35,471 nt of DNA from positions 1 to 35,471 of the IMG/VR virus record IMGVR_UViG_3300005435_000036; one strand, written 5' to 3'. The notes under the pieces were generated by a model that was not told where the DNA came from, did no database searches, and saw only the letters and a list, made by a program, of their open reading frames with translations. Shown here in pieces: positions 1 through 6,453 of the stretch. The stretch's first letter is position 1. Every line of letters begins with the position of its first letter. The position numbers were made by a program, and so were the translations under genes. The DNA is from a virus.

Positions 1-50
1 AAAAGCATCCAACATGTCTTCGGCGATAGCGTCCAAGTATTCATATTCGC
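1..50. repeat. Terminal direct repeat, left copy (circular overlap)
   Basis: These 50 bases are identical to the last 50 of the window. The repeat lies inside a gene that reads through the join without a frame change. It is therefore best explained as the overlap left when a circular contig is cut open, not as a biological terminal repeat. Confidence 0.95.
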
Positions 51-138
51 CATCATCATCATCGCGGGTGCTTCGGACTTCGATTTCTATTGGTCCTGAC
101 ATCCCACCTTCTTTTTGATTCTTAAGAAAAGGGAGCAT
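1..138 (-). CDS. Small acidic head-operon protein, N-terminal part (continues at 35314-35471)
   Basis: This is the 5' part of an 81-residue protein read on the minus strand from the ATG at 138-136 through base 1 and onward from 35421 down to the stop at 35314. I prefer this ATG to the one at 144-142 because AAGGA lies six bases before it; the upstream ATG would abut the ribosome binding site. The residues encoded here include a DDDD run and a predicted helix (LDAIAEDMLDAF). The protein is strongly acidic, especially at its C-terminus. It is the first gene of the head operon, upstream of the 252-residue virion protein, and follows control motif copy 1. I do not recognise a function; small acidic proteins in this position are common in podoviruses. 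Confidence 0.85.
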   Translation of the reverse strand, partial: MLPFLKNQKEGGMSGPIEIEVRSTRDDDDGEYEYLDAIAEDMLDAF

Positions 139-387
139 TTTCATTCCTTTTTGAGAGAAATAGGTCTCAAAAGTTATGGAAATGGGTAGTTTTTATAAAT
201 GTGATGGGTATATTGAGTTTGTGCATGACGGCGTGGGAAGCAAATCTACCTATTAACCAGAGAGATCGGTTTCAGTTGATTGGAGACACGCAAGATACGG
301 TGGATCTGTATCGAGCCCTATATCTCATTCATTGGAGTGGGGGAGATTCGGGGCGGCCGAAGTCGCGAACGGCTCATGCATACTTAC
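139..387. other. Gene-free stretch between terL and the head operon
   Basis: No convincing gene lies here. The stretch separates the end of the large terminase gene from the first gene of the head operon, both on the minus strand. It holds control motif copy 1 and a short GC-rich inverted repeat near 354-371 (GCCG/CGGC arms) with no T-tract. I cannot call that repeat a terminator. A plus-strand open frame from 201 runs into the antisense of terL and looks like a shadow. Confidence 0.6.
165..197 (-). promoter_or_regulatory. Conserved late control motif, copy 1
   Basis: One of three copies of a motif of about 32 bp whose minus-strand core reads CTACCCATTTTCA with T-rich flanks (here CTACCCATTTCCA). 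The other copies are at 16563-16594 and 28853-28885. Each lies about 45-90 bp upstream of the first gene of a minus-strand structural operon; here that is the gene starting at 138. It does not match a sigma-70 promoter. Inference: a phage-specific late promoter, or the binding site of an activator. Confidence 0.6.
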
Positions 388-1854
388 TTAGCCCAATTCC
401 CCTAAGTTACCCTCTTCAGGCCAATCACTTTGGGCAGCTTCCAGATGCTGTCTCTCACGCTCCCAGATGCTTTCAGACATTTGCTGATACCAATCCTTAG
501 ACCCTTTGATAACTTTCTTTTCAGCAGTAGTTGAGGAGTAATGATATCCGCATCTCCATGCATACAAAAAGGCATCACAGAGATGATTCGGCAGGGATTT
601 ATGCTCTTTCTTGGGATATTTAATCTTCTCGCCGTCTGTTTCCCAGACCAATGCAGCCATCTCTTCCCAAAGCGCACGGTTCTCTGGAATATTGAGAATC
701 TTGATTTTACCTTGGATGAGGTCTGAATTGCAGAGTTCGATAAATGTAACTTTGTCCTGCTTGTCCGCATATTCGAAAGGAATTGAAGAGCGCGCGCGCA
801 TGCTCTCAACGCCCTGCTTATTGGCGCCATCAATTACGATCTTATGGGGAGCCATAAAGGAGTCTTTTTGAAATTCCTCGATCTTTTGGCAGACCTCATC
901 AAAGGTCATCCGCCGTTTTTTAAAGACCTTCGCAATGAATAGATGAGGGCTGTTAGAGTGATACGCTGTAAGGCAGAAAGCGCTATCGTCCTCCCATCCC
1001 GTGTCGACTCCAAGTACAAATGTCCATCCCGTAGGCGACAAATGCGGTATTTCTTGGGCAAGATTCCGTACCATATCGAATCGATATACAAGTTTTTCCT
1101 CATCGATTACCCACTGATTAAGATACCATTGCTTATATTGCGGCGTCGCCATGTACTCGGGGCGTTCTCTGTGTATCTTCTTAATGGCCTCGTCCCATTG
1201 CCTTGATACATAAGGATTATCGTAAGCGCTCCACTCAAATAGCTTCCAGCCCTTCTCTTTGCCAATGGTGATATCATAAAAAAGTCCGCGCGGAAAATCC
1301 GATGCTGTCCCCATTAGACAGATAGTACCAGATTCCCCCTCGGTATTGGGATCGACCATTGCGGGGCCAAGAACACCATAAACAAGATTTTTGATATCAA
1401 TCGTATACATGGAAGCTTCATCGATACATACCAGCCGGTATTTTCGCCCAAGAAGCTTGTTCATATCCTTTTCATCAGCATCGATACCGGTGACTTTGAC
1501 CACAGAGCCATTCGGAAAAGTCATTGAGAGTTCGGACTGATTGAACCTAGCCTTTAAATCATATGCCCGATCAATAACCTGTAAGATGTCTTTCCAAATA
1601 ATCGCCTTTGCCGAATCTCTCGTCAGTCCTATGAATAGACAATTTACGCCGGCGTTATGGAGAGCCTCGTTGACAAGATATAAACCTGCGGTGAACGATT
1701 TAGCGGAACGGCGAGTACAGAAGAGCACTTTCTGAGTGGCCTTATCTTTTATAAACCGCACCTGATGCTCGAATGCTCGCTCTAAGATATTGGGGATATT
1801 CTTCTGAGCTAAAAGACGCTGGGCGTATTCCTGATAGTAAATATCAAGGTTCAT
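388..1854 (-). CDS. terL: Terminase large subunit (TerL)
   Basis: The DNA-packaging motor ATPase and nuclease, acting at the portal vertex. The 488 residues show a Q motif near Gln31, a Walker A-like CTRRSAKS at about 46-53, Walker B VCIDE at about 142-146, and an RNase H-like nuclease half. The latter has GVDTGWEDD at about 286-294 and later acidic sites near IVIDGA and LCDAFLYAW. This is a normal length for a podovirus TerL. The ATG follows directly on the stop codon of the upstream gene. It is the last gene of a minus-strand packaging operon that starts with TerS. Whether packaging is headful or site-specific cannot be told from the sequence. Confidence 0.95.
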   Translation of the reverse strand: MNLDIYYQEYAQRLLAQKNIPNILERAFEHQVRFIKDKATQKVLFCTRRSAKSFTAGLYLVNEALHNAGVNCLFIGLTRDSAKAIIWKDILQVIDRAYDLKARFNQSELSMTFPNGSVVKVTGIDADEKDMNKLLGRKYRLVCIDEASMYTIDIKNLVYGVLGPAMVDPNTEGESGTICLMGTASDFPRGLFYDITIGKEKGWKLFEWSAYDNPYVSRQWDEAIKKIHRERPEYMATPQYKQWYLNQWVIDEEKLVYRFDMVRNLAQEIPHLSPTGWTFVLGVDTGWEDDSAFCLTAYHSNSPHLFIAKVFKKRRMTFDEVCQKIEEFQKDSFMAPHKIVIDGANKQGVESMRARSSIPFEYADKQDKVTFIELCNSDLIQGKIKILNIPENRALWEEMAALVWETDGEKIKYPKKEHKSLPNHLCDAFLYAWRCGYHYSSTTAEKKVIKGSKDWYQQMSESIWERERQHLEAAQSDWPEEGNLGELG

Positions 1855-2154
1855 CTACCACTTTCTAGGTCTTTCCTGTCCTTTAGGTATCTTGCCGCTC
1901 AAGGCTGCGTTCAAAGCTTCGTTTCGTGAGGCAATCGCTGCCGCTGCTTCCGGTGTCTGAGCTATTTGTTCCACAGGGATGGGGGCAGGTTGGGGAATAG
2001 TAGAGGCAAAATCCTGCCTAGGCATCGCACGTGATGCAGGCCTATTCGATGCAGGTTGGTCGATCAGCTTGATTCTCTCAACGATCAGTTCTTTTACCGG
2101 TTTCGAAAGTTTATGATTAACAAGGAGATCGACCAAAAAAGAGAGTTCACTCAT
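1855..2154 (-). CDS. Small hypothetical protein upstream of TerL
   Basis: A 99-residue protein. The start chosen (MSELSFLVDLL) overlaps the stop of the peptidase gene as ATGA, a coupling seen elsewhere in this operon. A start six codons further upstream is possible. The N-terminal half is predicted helical (LVDLLVNHKLSKPVKELIVERIKLI). The second half is low-complexity, rich in Pro and Ala, and ends with a basic tail (KGQERPRKW). I recognise no family. Its position directly before terL suggests a packaging accessory role, which is inference only. Confidence 0.75.
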   Translation of the reverse strand: MSELSFLVDLLVNHKLSKPVKELIVERIKLIDQPASNRPASRAMPRQDFASTIPQPAPIPVEQIAQTPEAAAAIASRNEALNAALSGKIPKGQERPRKW

Positions 2155-2891
2155 ACAAATCGTACACACCATAGATCGCTGGAAAGATTAGGATCAGTAA
2201 AATACTCATATGGCATGCTGAAATAGCCTTGCATACCCCAAGATGACCCCCAGGAGTTTCTTACAATCCATCCCTTATCATCATATCCTACAATAGCAAC
2301 CGCATGCCCTCCAACCATGGATTCATCGGGACTTGGCATAGGGATAATTCCTGTAGCTGCCACCTGATCGGTCATAAAGGAATCATAGACTGAAAAGCCA
2401 ATAACGATTGGAAACCCAGAAGCCAGAACGGTCTTCATTGAATCGACATCTTGGTCAACAGCGCCATATTCTTTAACAATATCCTTTAATGCCGAAAAAT
2501 AAGCTTTCATAGGAGGTCTAATTGCAAAAGCTTCGGGTTCATAGGGCCACATATCTTCTGGGCAAAAACCGAATCTATGCAGAGATTTTATACCATCTCT
2601 AATGGCTGCACCTGCATCGGTATGCACAGTACCTTCCATAGCTCTTTCATTATAATAGATAAACAAACGAGAAGGGATGAAAGCATCTGGTTTTTTCTCT
2701 TTCATCCAATCAAATTCACACAAAAATCCGATGGCATTAGCCGTGCAGCTTCCAAGTTGGCCTTGATCATAAGGTTCTGGACATTGAGATCTTAAATCTA
2801 TTGTCTCCGGTAGGTTTCCAGCTCTTTGAACTGCAAATTTACGGTCTCTGAAATCAGGCTTTTGCGGCTTCCAACCAAAATGTCTTTTCAT
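2151..2891 (-). CDS. Papain-family (C1) cysteine peptidase
   Basis: A cysteine peptidase of 246 residues. The papain signature is complete: Gln43 of the oxyanion hole and nucleophile Cys49 in DQGQLGSCTAN, His196 in GGHAVAIVGYDD, and Asn212 in VRNSWGSSWG. The N-terminal stretch (WKPQKPDFRDR, then LPETIDLRSQC) resembles the short pre-region of bacterial C1 enzymes. There is no signal peptide or long inhibitory propeptide, so it should act in the cytoplasm or inside the particle. It sits in the packaging operon, which is an unusual place. Roles to consider are processing of virion proteins, digestion of host proteins, or lysis; the sequence does not choose between them. Domain assignment is secure, function is not. 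Confidence 0.9.
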   Translation of the reverse strand: MKRHFGWKPQKPDFRDRKFAVQRAGNLPETIDLRSQCPEPYDQGQLGSCTANAIGFLCEFDWMKEKKPDAFIPSRLFIYYNERAMEGTVHTDAGAAIRDGIKSLHRFGFCPEDMWPYEPEAFAIRPPMKAYFSALKDIVKEYGAVDQDVDSMKTVLASGFPIVIGFSVYDSFMTDQVAATGIIPMPSPDESMVGGHAVAIVGYDDKGWIVRNSWGSSWGMQGYFSMPYEYFTDPNLSSDLWCVRFV

Positions 2892-2947
2892 TAAATCCTC
2901 AAAATCAAAGTTTCAGCTGTCTAGTATATGACTTAGATATGAAGAAA

Positions 2948-3280
2948 TTATAAAACCACCTTTGTGGTCTTACCCGTCTTGCCAGCTCCTAAACCTCCCT
3001 GTACATGCCCATAAGGTGTTTCCACCTGCGCTGAAATAATGCCGGCTACCATAGGATGGTGCACCGGTTCTGCATATTTGTGCGGTTTACCAGGTTCCAT
3101 AGCACTGATATTAGCCAGCGGGACATATGATTCCTTATCCTGCCATTTGACTATGAGCCATTTATGCTCAGGATCAAACTCGAGCTTTAAACCTGCAAGC
3201 TTGCCTGGGTCGAGTTTCATACCGAAGTTTCGGCCTGCGAAAAATAAAGCGTTATGTAGATGTGCTATTTTGATTTCCAT
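2948..3280 (-). CDS. Hypothetical protein of the packaging operon
   Basis: A 110-residue protein of mixed strand and helix character. A compact N-terminal part (LKLEFDPEHKWLIVKWQDKES) is followed by a Pro/His/Gly-rich tail ending in GGLGAGKTGKTTKVVL. The GAGKTGKT stretch looks like a P-loop, but it lies at the extreme C-terminus with no downstream Walker B, so it is not a credible ATPase. No family recognised. It lies between the GNAT and C1 peptidase genes in the same direction. Confidence 0.75.
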   Translation of the reverse strand: MEIKIAHLHNALFFAGRNFGMKLDPGKLAGLKLEFDPEHKWLIVKWQDKESYVPLANISAMEPGKPHKYAEPVHHPMVAGIISAQVETPYGHVQGGLGAGKTGKTTKVVL

Positions 3281-3288
3281 TGGTTTAC

Positions 3289-3714
3289 CTATAAATGCGG
3301 ATTGAACTTCCAGTTTTTGAACTTCTCACGCCATATCAAGCCACCAGTTCTAGTATAATGCGTGAAAGTATCAATACCGGCCGGTAATAAAGATTTAGCT
3401 ATACCCTGTCTTCTCATATCCCTTTTGACACAAATATAATCTAGGATGTTTTTTCTATGCGCAGAAAATCCCAGAACTATATCAGGATCATCTGCAAGTA
3501 CAGCAAGCTTTACAATGCAATCGGCGTCTCTAAGATTGCGTTTGAGATTGATCTCATAGTTTTTATAGAAAACAAACGAATCGATTTGCGAAAAAACAGG
3601 ATTGCCGAAACGTAAGGTACGCAGCCAATTTGATAATATTACATTATGATATTGCGCAGGGACATCGCTGCCCTTGAACTCTAGAACTGTATAGCTGCTT
3701 TCAGGTTCAGTCAT
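3289..3714 (-). CDS. GNAT-family N-acetyltransferase
   Basis: A 141-residue protein with the acetyl-CoA-binding motif A of the GNAT fold (ICVKRDMRRQGIAKSLL, matching the R/Q-x-x-G-x-A pyrophosphate loop) after a strand containing DIVLGFSAHR. Length fits a single GNAT domain. The family moves acetyl groups to amines of proteins or small molecules; the substrate here is unknown. Its start overlaps the end of the 139-residue gene by eight bases. A second, unrelated-looking GNAT gene lies at 21831-22178. Acetyltransferases next to terminases occur in several podoviruses, but their role is not settled. Confidence 0.75.
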   Translation of the reverse strand: MTEPESSYTVLEFKGSDVPAQYHNVILSNWLRTLRFGNPVFSQIDSFVFYKNYEINLKRNLRDADCIVKLAVLADDPDIVLGFSAHRKNILDYICVKRDMRRQGIAKSLLPAGIDTFTHYTRTGGLIWREKFKNWKFNPHL

Positions 3715-4126
3715 TTTTCTCTTTCAGATTCAATTGAGCCCGAGTGAAATACCTGATCCTCCAGGCCATAATGTAGCGCCTGATAATATAGCGAATCGTC
3801 TTACGCTCTCTTGGCATTCCTAACTCGGCAAGCTTTTCTACCATAGTTTTTATCTTAACGCCATCCGCATACCACTGCATGATAAGCTTATCTATGGGGC
3901 GCTTATATTCTGTATTGGGATTCATGACTTTCATGTTGACCAGGATAAAATATTCTTCCTGTGCAACCCTTTGGAGGGGGGCTAGCTTCTTATAAACTTG
4001 GATAATATAAGGATCTTCATTTGTATTTTCGATATCCTCGATATAACCGAGGCCATCTTCTTTTAAGCGTCGATCCCATTCTCTCTTCAGGATTTCATAT
4101 TCGCTAGGCGTTATTTTTTTTGACAC
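3707..4126 (-). CDS. Hypothetical basic helical protein, possible DNA binding
   Basis: A 139-residue protein. The C-terminal half is mainly helical and positively charged. It contains a segment (LIMQWYADGVKIKTMVEKLAE, then IRYIIRRYIMAWR) that could form a helix-turn-helix like those in transposase or sigma region 4 relatives. I cannot assign a family. It overlaps both neighbours (4104-4126 upstream, 3707-3714 downstream), so it is translated as part of the packaging operon. DNA binding is inference from charge and predicted helices. Confidence 0.75.
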   Translation of the reverse strand: MSKKITPSEYEILKREWDRRLKEDGLGYIEDIENTNEDPYIIQVYKKLAPLQRVAQEEYFILVNMKVMNPNTEYKRPIDKLIMQWYADGVKIKTMVEKLAELGMPRERKTIRYIIRRYIMAWRIRYFTRAQLNLKEKND

Positions 4127-4409
4127 TTAGCATCCTCATTATGGCGCTATTGAGTATCAAATCTTTTATTTTGATCTTAGGAGCATCCGGATGCTTTGGC
4201 AGCTCAGATTCTTGAAAATGCTTTTGAGCATCCTCATGGTGAGCTTGGGATTGGCCGGTAATAATATATCCCTTGAGCATGGCCTCAAATTTCATCTTAT
4301 TCCAACGCTCTTGCGTAGCTTGCAGCCTTGCTTCCGATTCTTTCACCCCGGCATTTTCGCTGGGTAAATGCTCTTCATAATGTTGGGCTATCGGAAATAG
4401 ATTTTTCAT
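4104..4409 (-). CDS. Hypothetical protein of the packaging operon
   Basis: A 101-residue, mostly helical and charged protein with no motif I recognise. It overlaps the upstream gene by 35 bases and the downstream gene by 23. Such strong overlaps argue that it is a real, co-translated gene. Function unknown. Confidence 0.7.
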   Translation of the reverse strand: MKNLFPIAQHYEEHLPSENAGVKESEARLQATQERWNKMKFEAMLKGYIITGQSQAHHEDAQKHFQESELPKHPDAPKIKIKDLILNSAIMRMLSVKKNNA

Positions 4410-4806
4410 TTTTGTTTTCTTCAGATTCTTTCTTTGCCAATCTTTCCTTTGCTCTTTGTCTGTATTCAGTGCCGATATCGTGAGCTATTTGATTGGCTGC
4501 ACCCTTGCGGAGCGAATGTATAAAGAAAGCATCTGGTTTATGGGATTCAGTCGGGCCAAGATGGAGAATCATGCCAGCTAGAGTGCATTTTTGAGAATCA
4601 ATGAAGATTTGTTTCTCATCATCTGATTTTAAATGCTCTGTAGGCAACATAGCCCCCGCAATCATCCTATCAGACCATTCCTCAAATTCCTGACGCCCAA
4701 GAGGTAAAGGACGTGGTTCCATCATCTGATCAACGATTACATCAGGAGGCGTAGATTGTAAGTTTTTGCCGCGCATTTTTGGCAGGACAGAATCTATGAT
4801 TTTCAT
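4375..4806 (-). CDS. Hypothetical protein downstream of TerS
   Basis: A 143-residue protein. The N-terminal part has a Pro-rich stretch (MEPRPLPLGRQEFEEWSDRMI), the middle is helical, and the C-terminal 30 residues are highly charged (RQRAKERLAKKESEENKNEK) and probably disordered. Its ATG overlaps the TerS stop as ATGA, so translation is probably coupled to TerS. No family recognised; a terminase accessory role is only a guess from position. Confidence 0.75.
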   Translation of the reverse strand: MKIIDSVLPKMRGKNLQSTPPDVIVDQMMEPRPLPLGRQEFEEWSDRMIAGAMLPTEHLKSDDEKQIFIDSQKCTLAGMILHLGPTESHKPDAFFIHSLRKGAANQIAHDIGTEYRQRAKERLAKKESEENKNEKSISDSPTL

Positions 4807-5216
4807 TTATTTGAATTTTCCTCTTCTCTTTGTTTTATGAATTCTTTGAGTTCTGCTGTGGACATATTGCGGATCTTTTCACGCTCATAATCGATTTTTG
4901 CTTCGATCTCTTGCTTGTCTCGCCATTGATAGCGATTCTTCATGTTAAAAATCCAAATGGATGCATTGAGTGAGCGCCCCTCTTTCTCATTCCACATTCC
5001 TTCGATGCCTGCCTCCTCCCAAAAACGCATACCTTGGGCATGCCCTTCTGTTTTGGCGTCTAGAAATTCGCGGTGTTCTTTGGACCATGTATAGAGCGTT
5101 TGGATGCATGTTTTGATCACACCGGCAAAGCTTTCAAAAGAGAAACCTTTCGCCATATGTTTAACGAGCATATCACAATATTTGGGATCGTATTTGGTAG
5201 GGCGCCCAACGGCCAT
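4803..5216 (-). CDS. terS: Terminase small subunit (probable)
   Basis: A 137-residue DNA-binding protein starting GRPTKYDPKYCDML, the typical opening of one class of phage small terminases. It continues with a helix-turn-helix (GFSFESFAGVIKTCIQTLYTW) and a central segment ending in KNRYQWRDKQEIEAK before a charged C-terminal helix. TerS recognises the packaging site and regulates TerL. I chose the ATG at 5216; a TTG ten codons upstream is possible. It heads a run of overlapping genes that ends with TerL. The gene-free 98 bases upstream (5247-5344) show no clear feature and could hold a packaging site. Confidence 0.8.
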   Translation of the reverse strand: MAVGRPTKYDPKYCDMLVKHMAKGFSFESFAGVIKTCIQTLYTWSKEHREFLDAKTEGHAQGMRFWEEAGIEGMWNEKEGRSLNASIWIFNMKNRYQWRDKQEIEAKIDYEREKIRNMSTAELKEFIKQREEENSNK

Positions 5217-5344
5217 AGAGATTTCATTCCGATCATATTGAAGCAAAGGGGACCGCTGACTAAAACCGAATCTATACCCGAACTGCTGCCGCCAGCGATC
5301 CTTACCAAAATATTACTGAGTTTGGCTGTGAAATCAACGGCGAG

Positions 5345-5539
5345 TTATTTGGCGGGGATTTTGAATTTTCGGGCTTCTAAGCCATACATTGTATAAAAAT
5401 AGCCTTTATATATTCGGCCCTCCCTTAAAATACCCCGTATGTATCTGAGATGCCTTTCCCCTAATTCTTGAGAAATGACGGTAAAGACTTCCATTTGAAT
5501 AATTTGCCTTTTCTTCCCCATCCTTTTATTTTTTCTCAT
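5345..5539 (-). CDS. Small basic hypothetical protein
   Basis: A 64-residue basic protein (MRKNKRMGKKRQ at the N-terminus). A strong ribosome binding site (GGGGAGG, seven bases before the ATG) supports it. The central part could form a helix-strand unit (VISQELGERHLRYIRGILREG). It is transcribed divergently from the plus-strand gene at 5615, so its promoter must share the 5540-5614 interval with the sigma-28-like site. No family recognised; small basic phage proteins at such places are often regulators. Confidence 0.65.
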   Translation of the reverse strand: MRKNKRMGKKRQIIQMEVFTVISQELGERHLRYIRGILREGRIYKGYFYTMYGLEARKFKIPAK

Positions 5540-5554
5540 TTATATAACCTCCCC

Positions 5555-5581
5555 TAAAGTTTTTCGCACGAGTACCGATAA
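5555..5581 (+). promoter_or_regulatory. Sigma-28 (FliA)-type promoter
   Basis: TAAAGTTT at 5555-5562, an 11-base spacer, then ACCGATAA at 5574-5581. The flagellar sigma-28 consensus is TAAAGTTT-N11-GCCGATAA, so this matches 15 of 16 positions with exact spacing. A start site near 5588 would give a short leader containing the GGGGGG ribosome binding site of the gene at 5615. A second such promoter stands before the plus-strand gene at 16649. Confidence 0.75.
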
Positions 5582-5614
5582 GATGTATGTAAATAAAATT
5601 TGGGGGGAACAAAT

Positions 5615-5803
5615 ATGATTACGACAAAATTACTTAAAACGATGATGTCAGTTAACGCCGCCGAAATAGCAATTTCTTACCATGATCTGATTGTTTACTT
5701 GATGGCGCAGGGGTTTTCTGAAGCAAAAGCTAGGAAGATTGCAGAGAAGGGGATTAAGAGCTTAGAAAGTAGATTAAACTGGGCTCTTAATAACAAGAAA
5801 TAA
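5615..5803 (+). CDS. Small helical protein under a sigma-28-type promoter
   Basis: A 62-residue protein. The ATG at 5615 follows a GGGGGG ribosome binding site at 5602-5607; an in-frame TTG at 5600 is less likely. It is helical and amphipathic, with a segment LIVYLMAQGFSEAKARKIAEKG that resembles a small UBA-like or helix-hairpin fold, and it ends basic. No transmembrane span. The gene stands alone on the plus strand between two minus-strand operons, with its own promoter and a strong terminator at 5826-5863. This is the typical layout of an independently expressed accessory (moron) gene. Function unknown. Confidence 0.8.
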   Translation: MITTKLLKTMMSVNAAEIAISYHDLIVYLMAQGFSEAKARKIAEKGIKSLESRLNWALNNKK

Positions 5804-5825
5804 GCGGGTCCCCTCATATAGATAG

Positions 5826-5863
5826 GAAGGGCAGTTCAGATTGGGGACTGCCCTTCTTTATTT
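5826..5863 (+). terminator. Rho-independent terminator after the 5615 gene
   Basis: A perfect 10-bp stem (GAAGGGCAGT at 5826-5835 with ACTGCCCTTC at 5847-5856) is followed by TTTATTT. The loop is 11 bases. Polarity and position fit termination of the plus-strand gene ending at 5803. Confidence 0.85.
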
Positions 5864-5867
5864 CGTA

Positions 5868-6035
5868 TTAGAGTTCAGATAATAATATAATTACAGTAAT
5901 AAATACTAATGTTTTTCCAAGCAAACGCCAAGATATTGGTTGTTCATAAAATAAAATATCGGCCGCTATATAAATCATTGCTGATATCATATAAGCCGAT
6001 ATTTTCTTTAAGGTTCTTTTACTGGGAAGCCTCAT
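5868..6035 (-). CDS. Small two-span membrane protein, holin candidate
   Basis: A 55-residue protein. A basic N-terminus (MRLPSKRTLKK) is followed by two hydrophobic segments, ISAYMISAMIYIAADILFY and LGKTLVFITVIILLSEL, joined by a short polar link. Its ATG overlaps the stop of the upstream gene as ATGA (6032-6035), which supports it as a real, coupled gene. Size and two-span topology resemble class II holins, which open the inner membrane at lysis. It is the last of a series of small exported or membrane proteins. Holin function is inferred from size, topology and neighbours only. Confidence 0.7.
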   Translation of the reverse strand: MRLPSKRTLKKISAYMISAMIYIAADILFYEQPISWRLLGKTLVFITVIILLSEL

Positions 6036-6310
6036 TTGTCCTTTTTAGATGAAAAAATAATATCGGCAGCGACAGCACCGGCTGCTCCTTTCGCACATCC
6101 AATACATAATGCTTGAAATCCTTTTGGTGCTTCAGTAATAGCATTTGCTACACATCCCTTACCAGCAGTTTCAGCATGCTGCATTGCATGTTGCCTAAAA
6201 TTATCATGAACTTCTACAAACTTTGCAAAGTCCATATCATCCATATCATCTTGGGTGCTTTCTACGTTTGTAATAAGAGATGCTGCTATAAATGCTAAAT
6301 GTAAAACCAT
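6032..6310 (-). CDS. Small exported or membrane-associated protein
   Basis: A 92-residue protein. The N-terminus (MVLHLAFIAASLIT) is hydrophobic and looks like a short signal or anchor. An acidic stretch (TQDDMDDMDF) follows, then a helical His-rich part, then an Ala/Gly-rich apolar segment near the end (GCAKGAAGAVAADIIF) with CIGC just before it. It has a ribosome binding site (AAAGGA) within the end of the 45-residue gene upstream. The downstream two-span protein overlaps it by four bases. No family recognised; membership of a lysis cassette is inference. Confidence 0.7.
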   Translation of the reverse strand: MVLHLAFIAASLITNVESTQDDMDDMDFAKFVEVHDNFRQHAMQHAETAGKGCVANAITEAPKGFQALCIGCAKGAAGAVAADIIFSSKKDK

Positions 6311-6313
6311 GAA

Positions 6314-6451
6314 TTATTCCTTTCCTTGTACGGGGTCTTGAGCTTCCATAAATTCCTCGAAATCCATTGTCTTGTCATCTGGCTGGAATATCGGAGGCAA
6401 ATGCATATCGGATGCAAATATTCTTATAACTAAAAGAAACGGGATTAACAT
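6314..6451 (-). CDS. Tiny protein with signal-like N-terminus
   Basis: A 45-residue protein. The first 14 residues (MLIPFLLVIRIFAS) are strongly hydrophobic, followed by a Pro-rich and then acidic tail (DDKTMDFEEFMEAQDP). The gene fits exactly between its neighbours, ending two bases inside the ribosome binding region of the 92-residue gene and starting two bases after the stop codon of the Cys-rich protein. This tight packing is the main support. It may be a secreted peptide or a single-span protein comparable to spanin-size lysis products, but no lipobox or other diagnostic motif is present. Confidence 0.6.
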   Translation of the reverse strand: MLIPFLLVIRIFASDMHLPPIFQPDDKTMDFEEFMEAQDPVQGKE

Positions 6452-6453
6452 TT

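Noticed and set aside
201-500. Plus-strand open frame of 99 codons at the left end
   Set aside because: Its second half is antisense to terL, composition is not protein-like, and it lacks a convincing ribosome binding site.
2948-3183. P-loop ATPase in the 110-residue protein (GAGKTGKT)
   Set aside because: The motif is at the very end of the protein with no room for the rest of an ATPase fold.
5117-5308. Open frame overlapping terS on the same strand
   Set aside because: It is a shadow of the terS gene in another frame without its own ribosome binding site.
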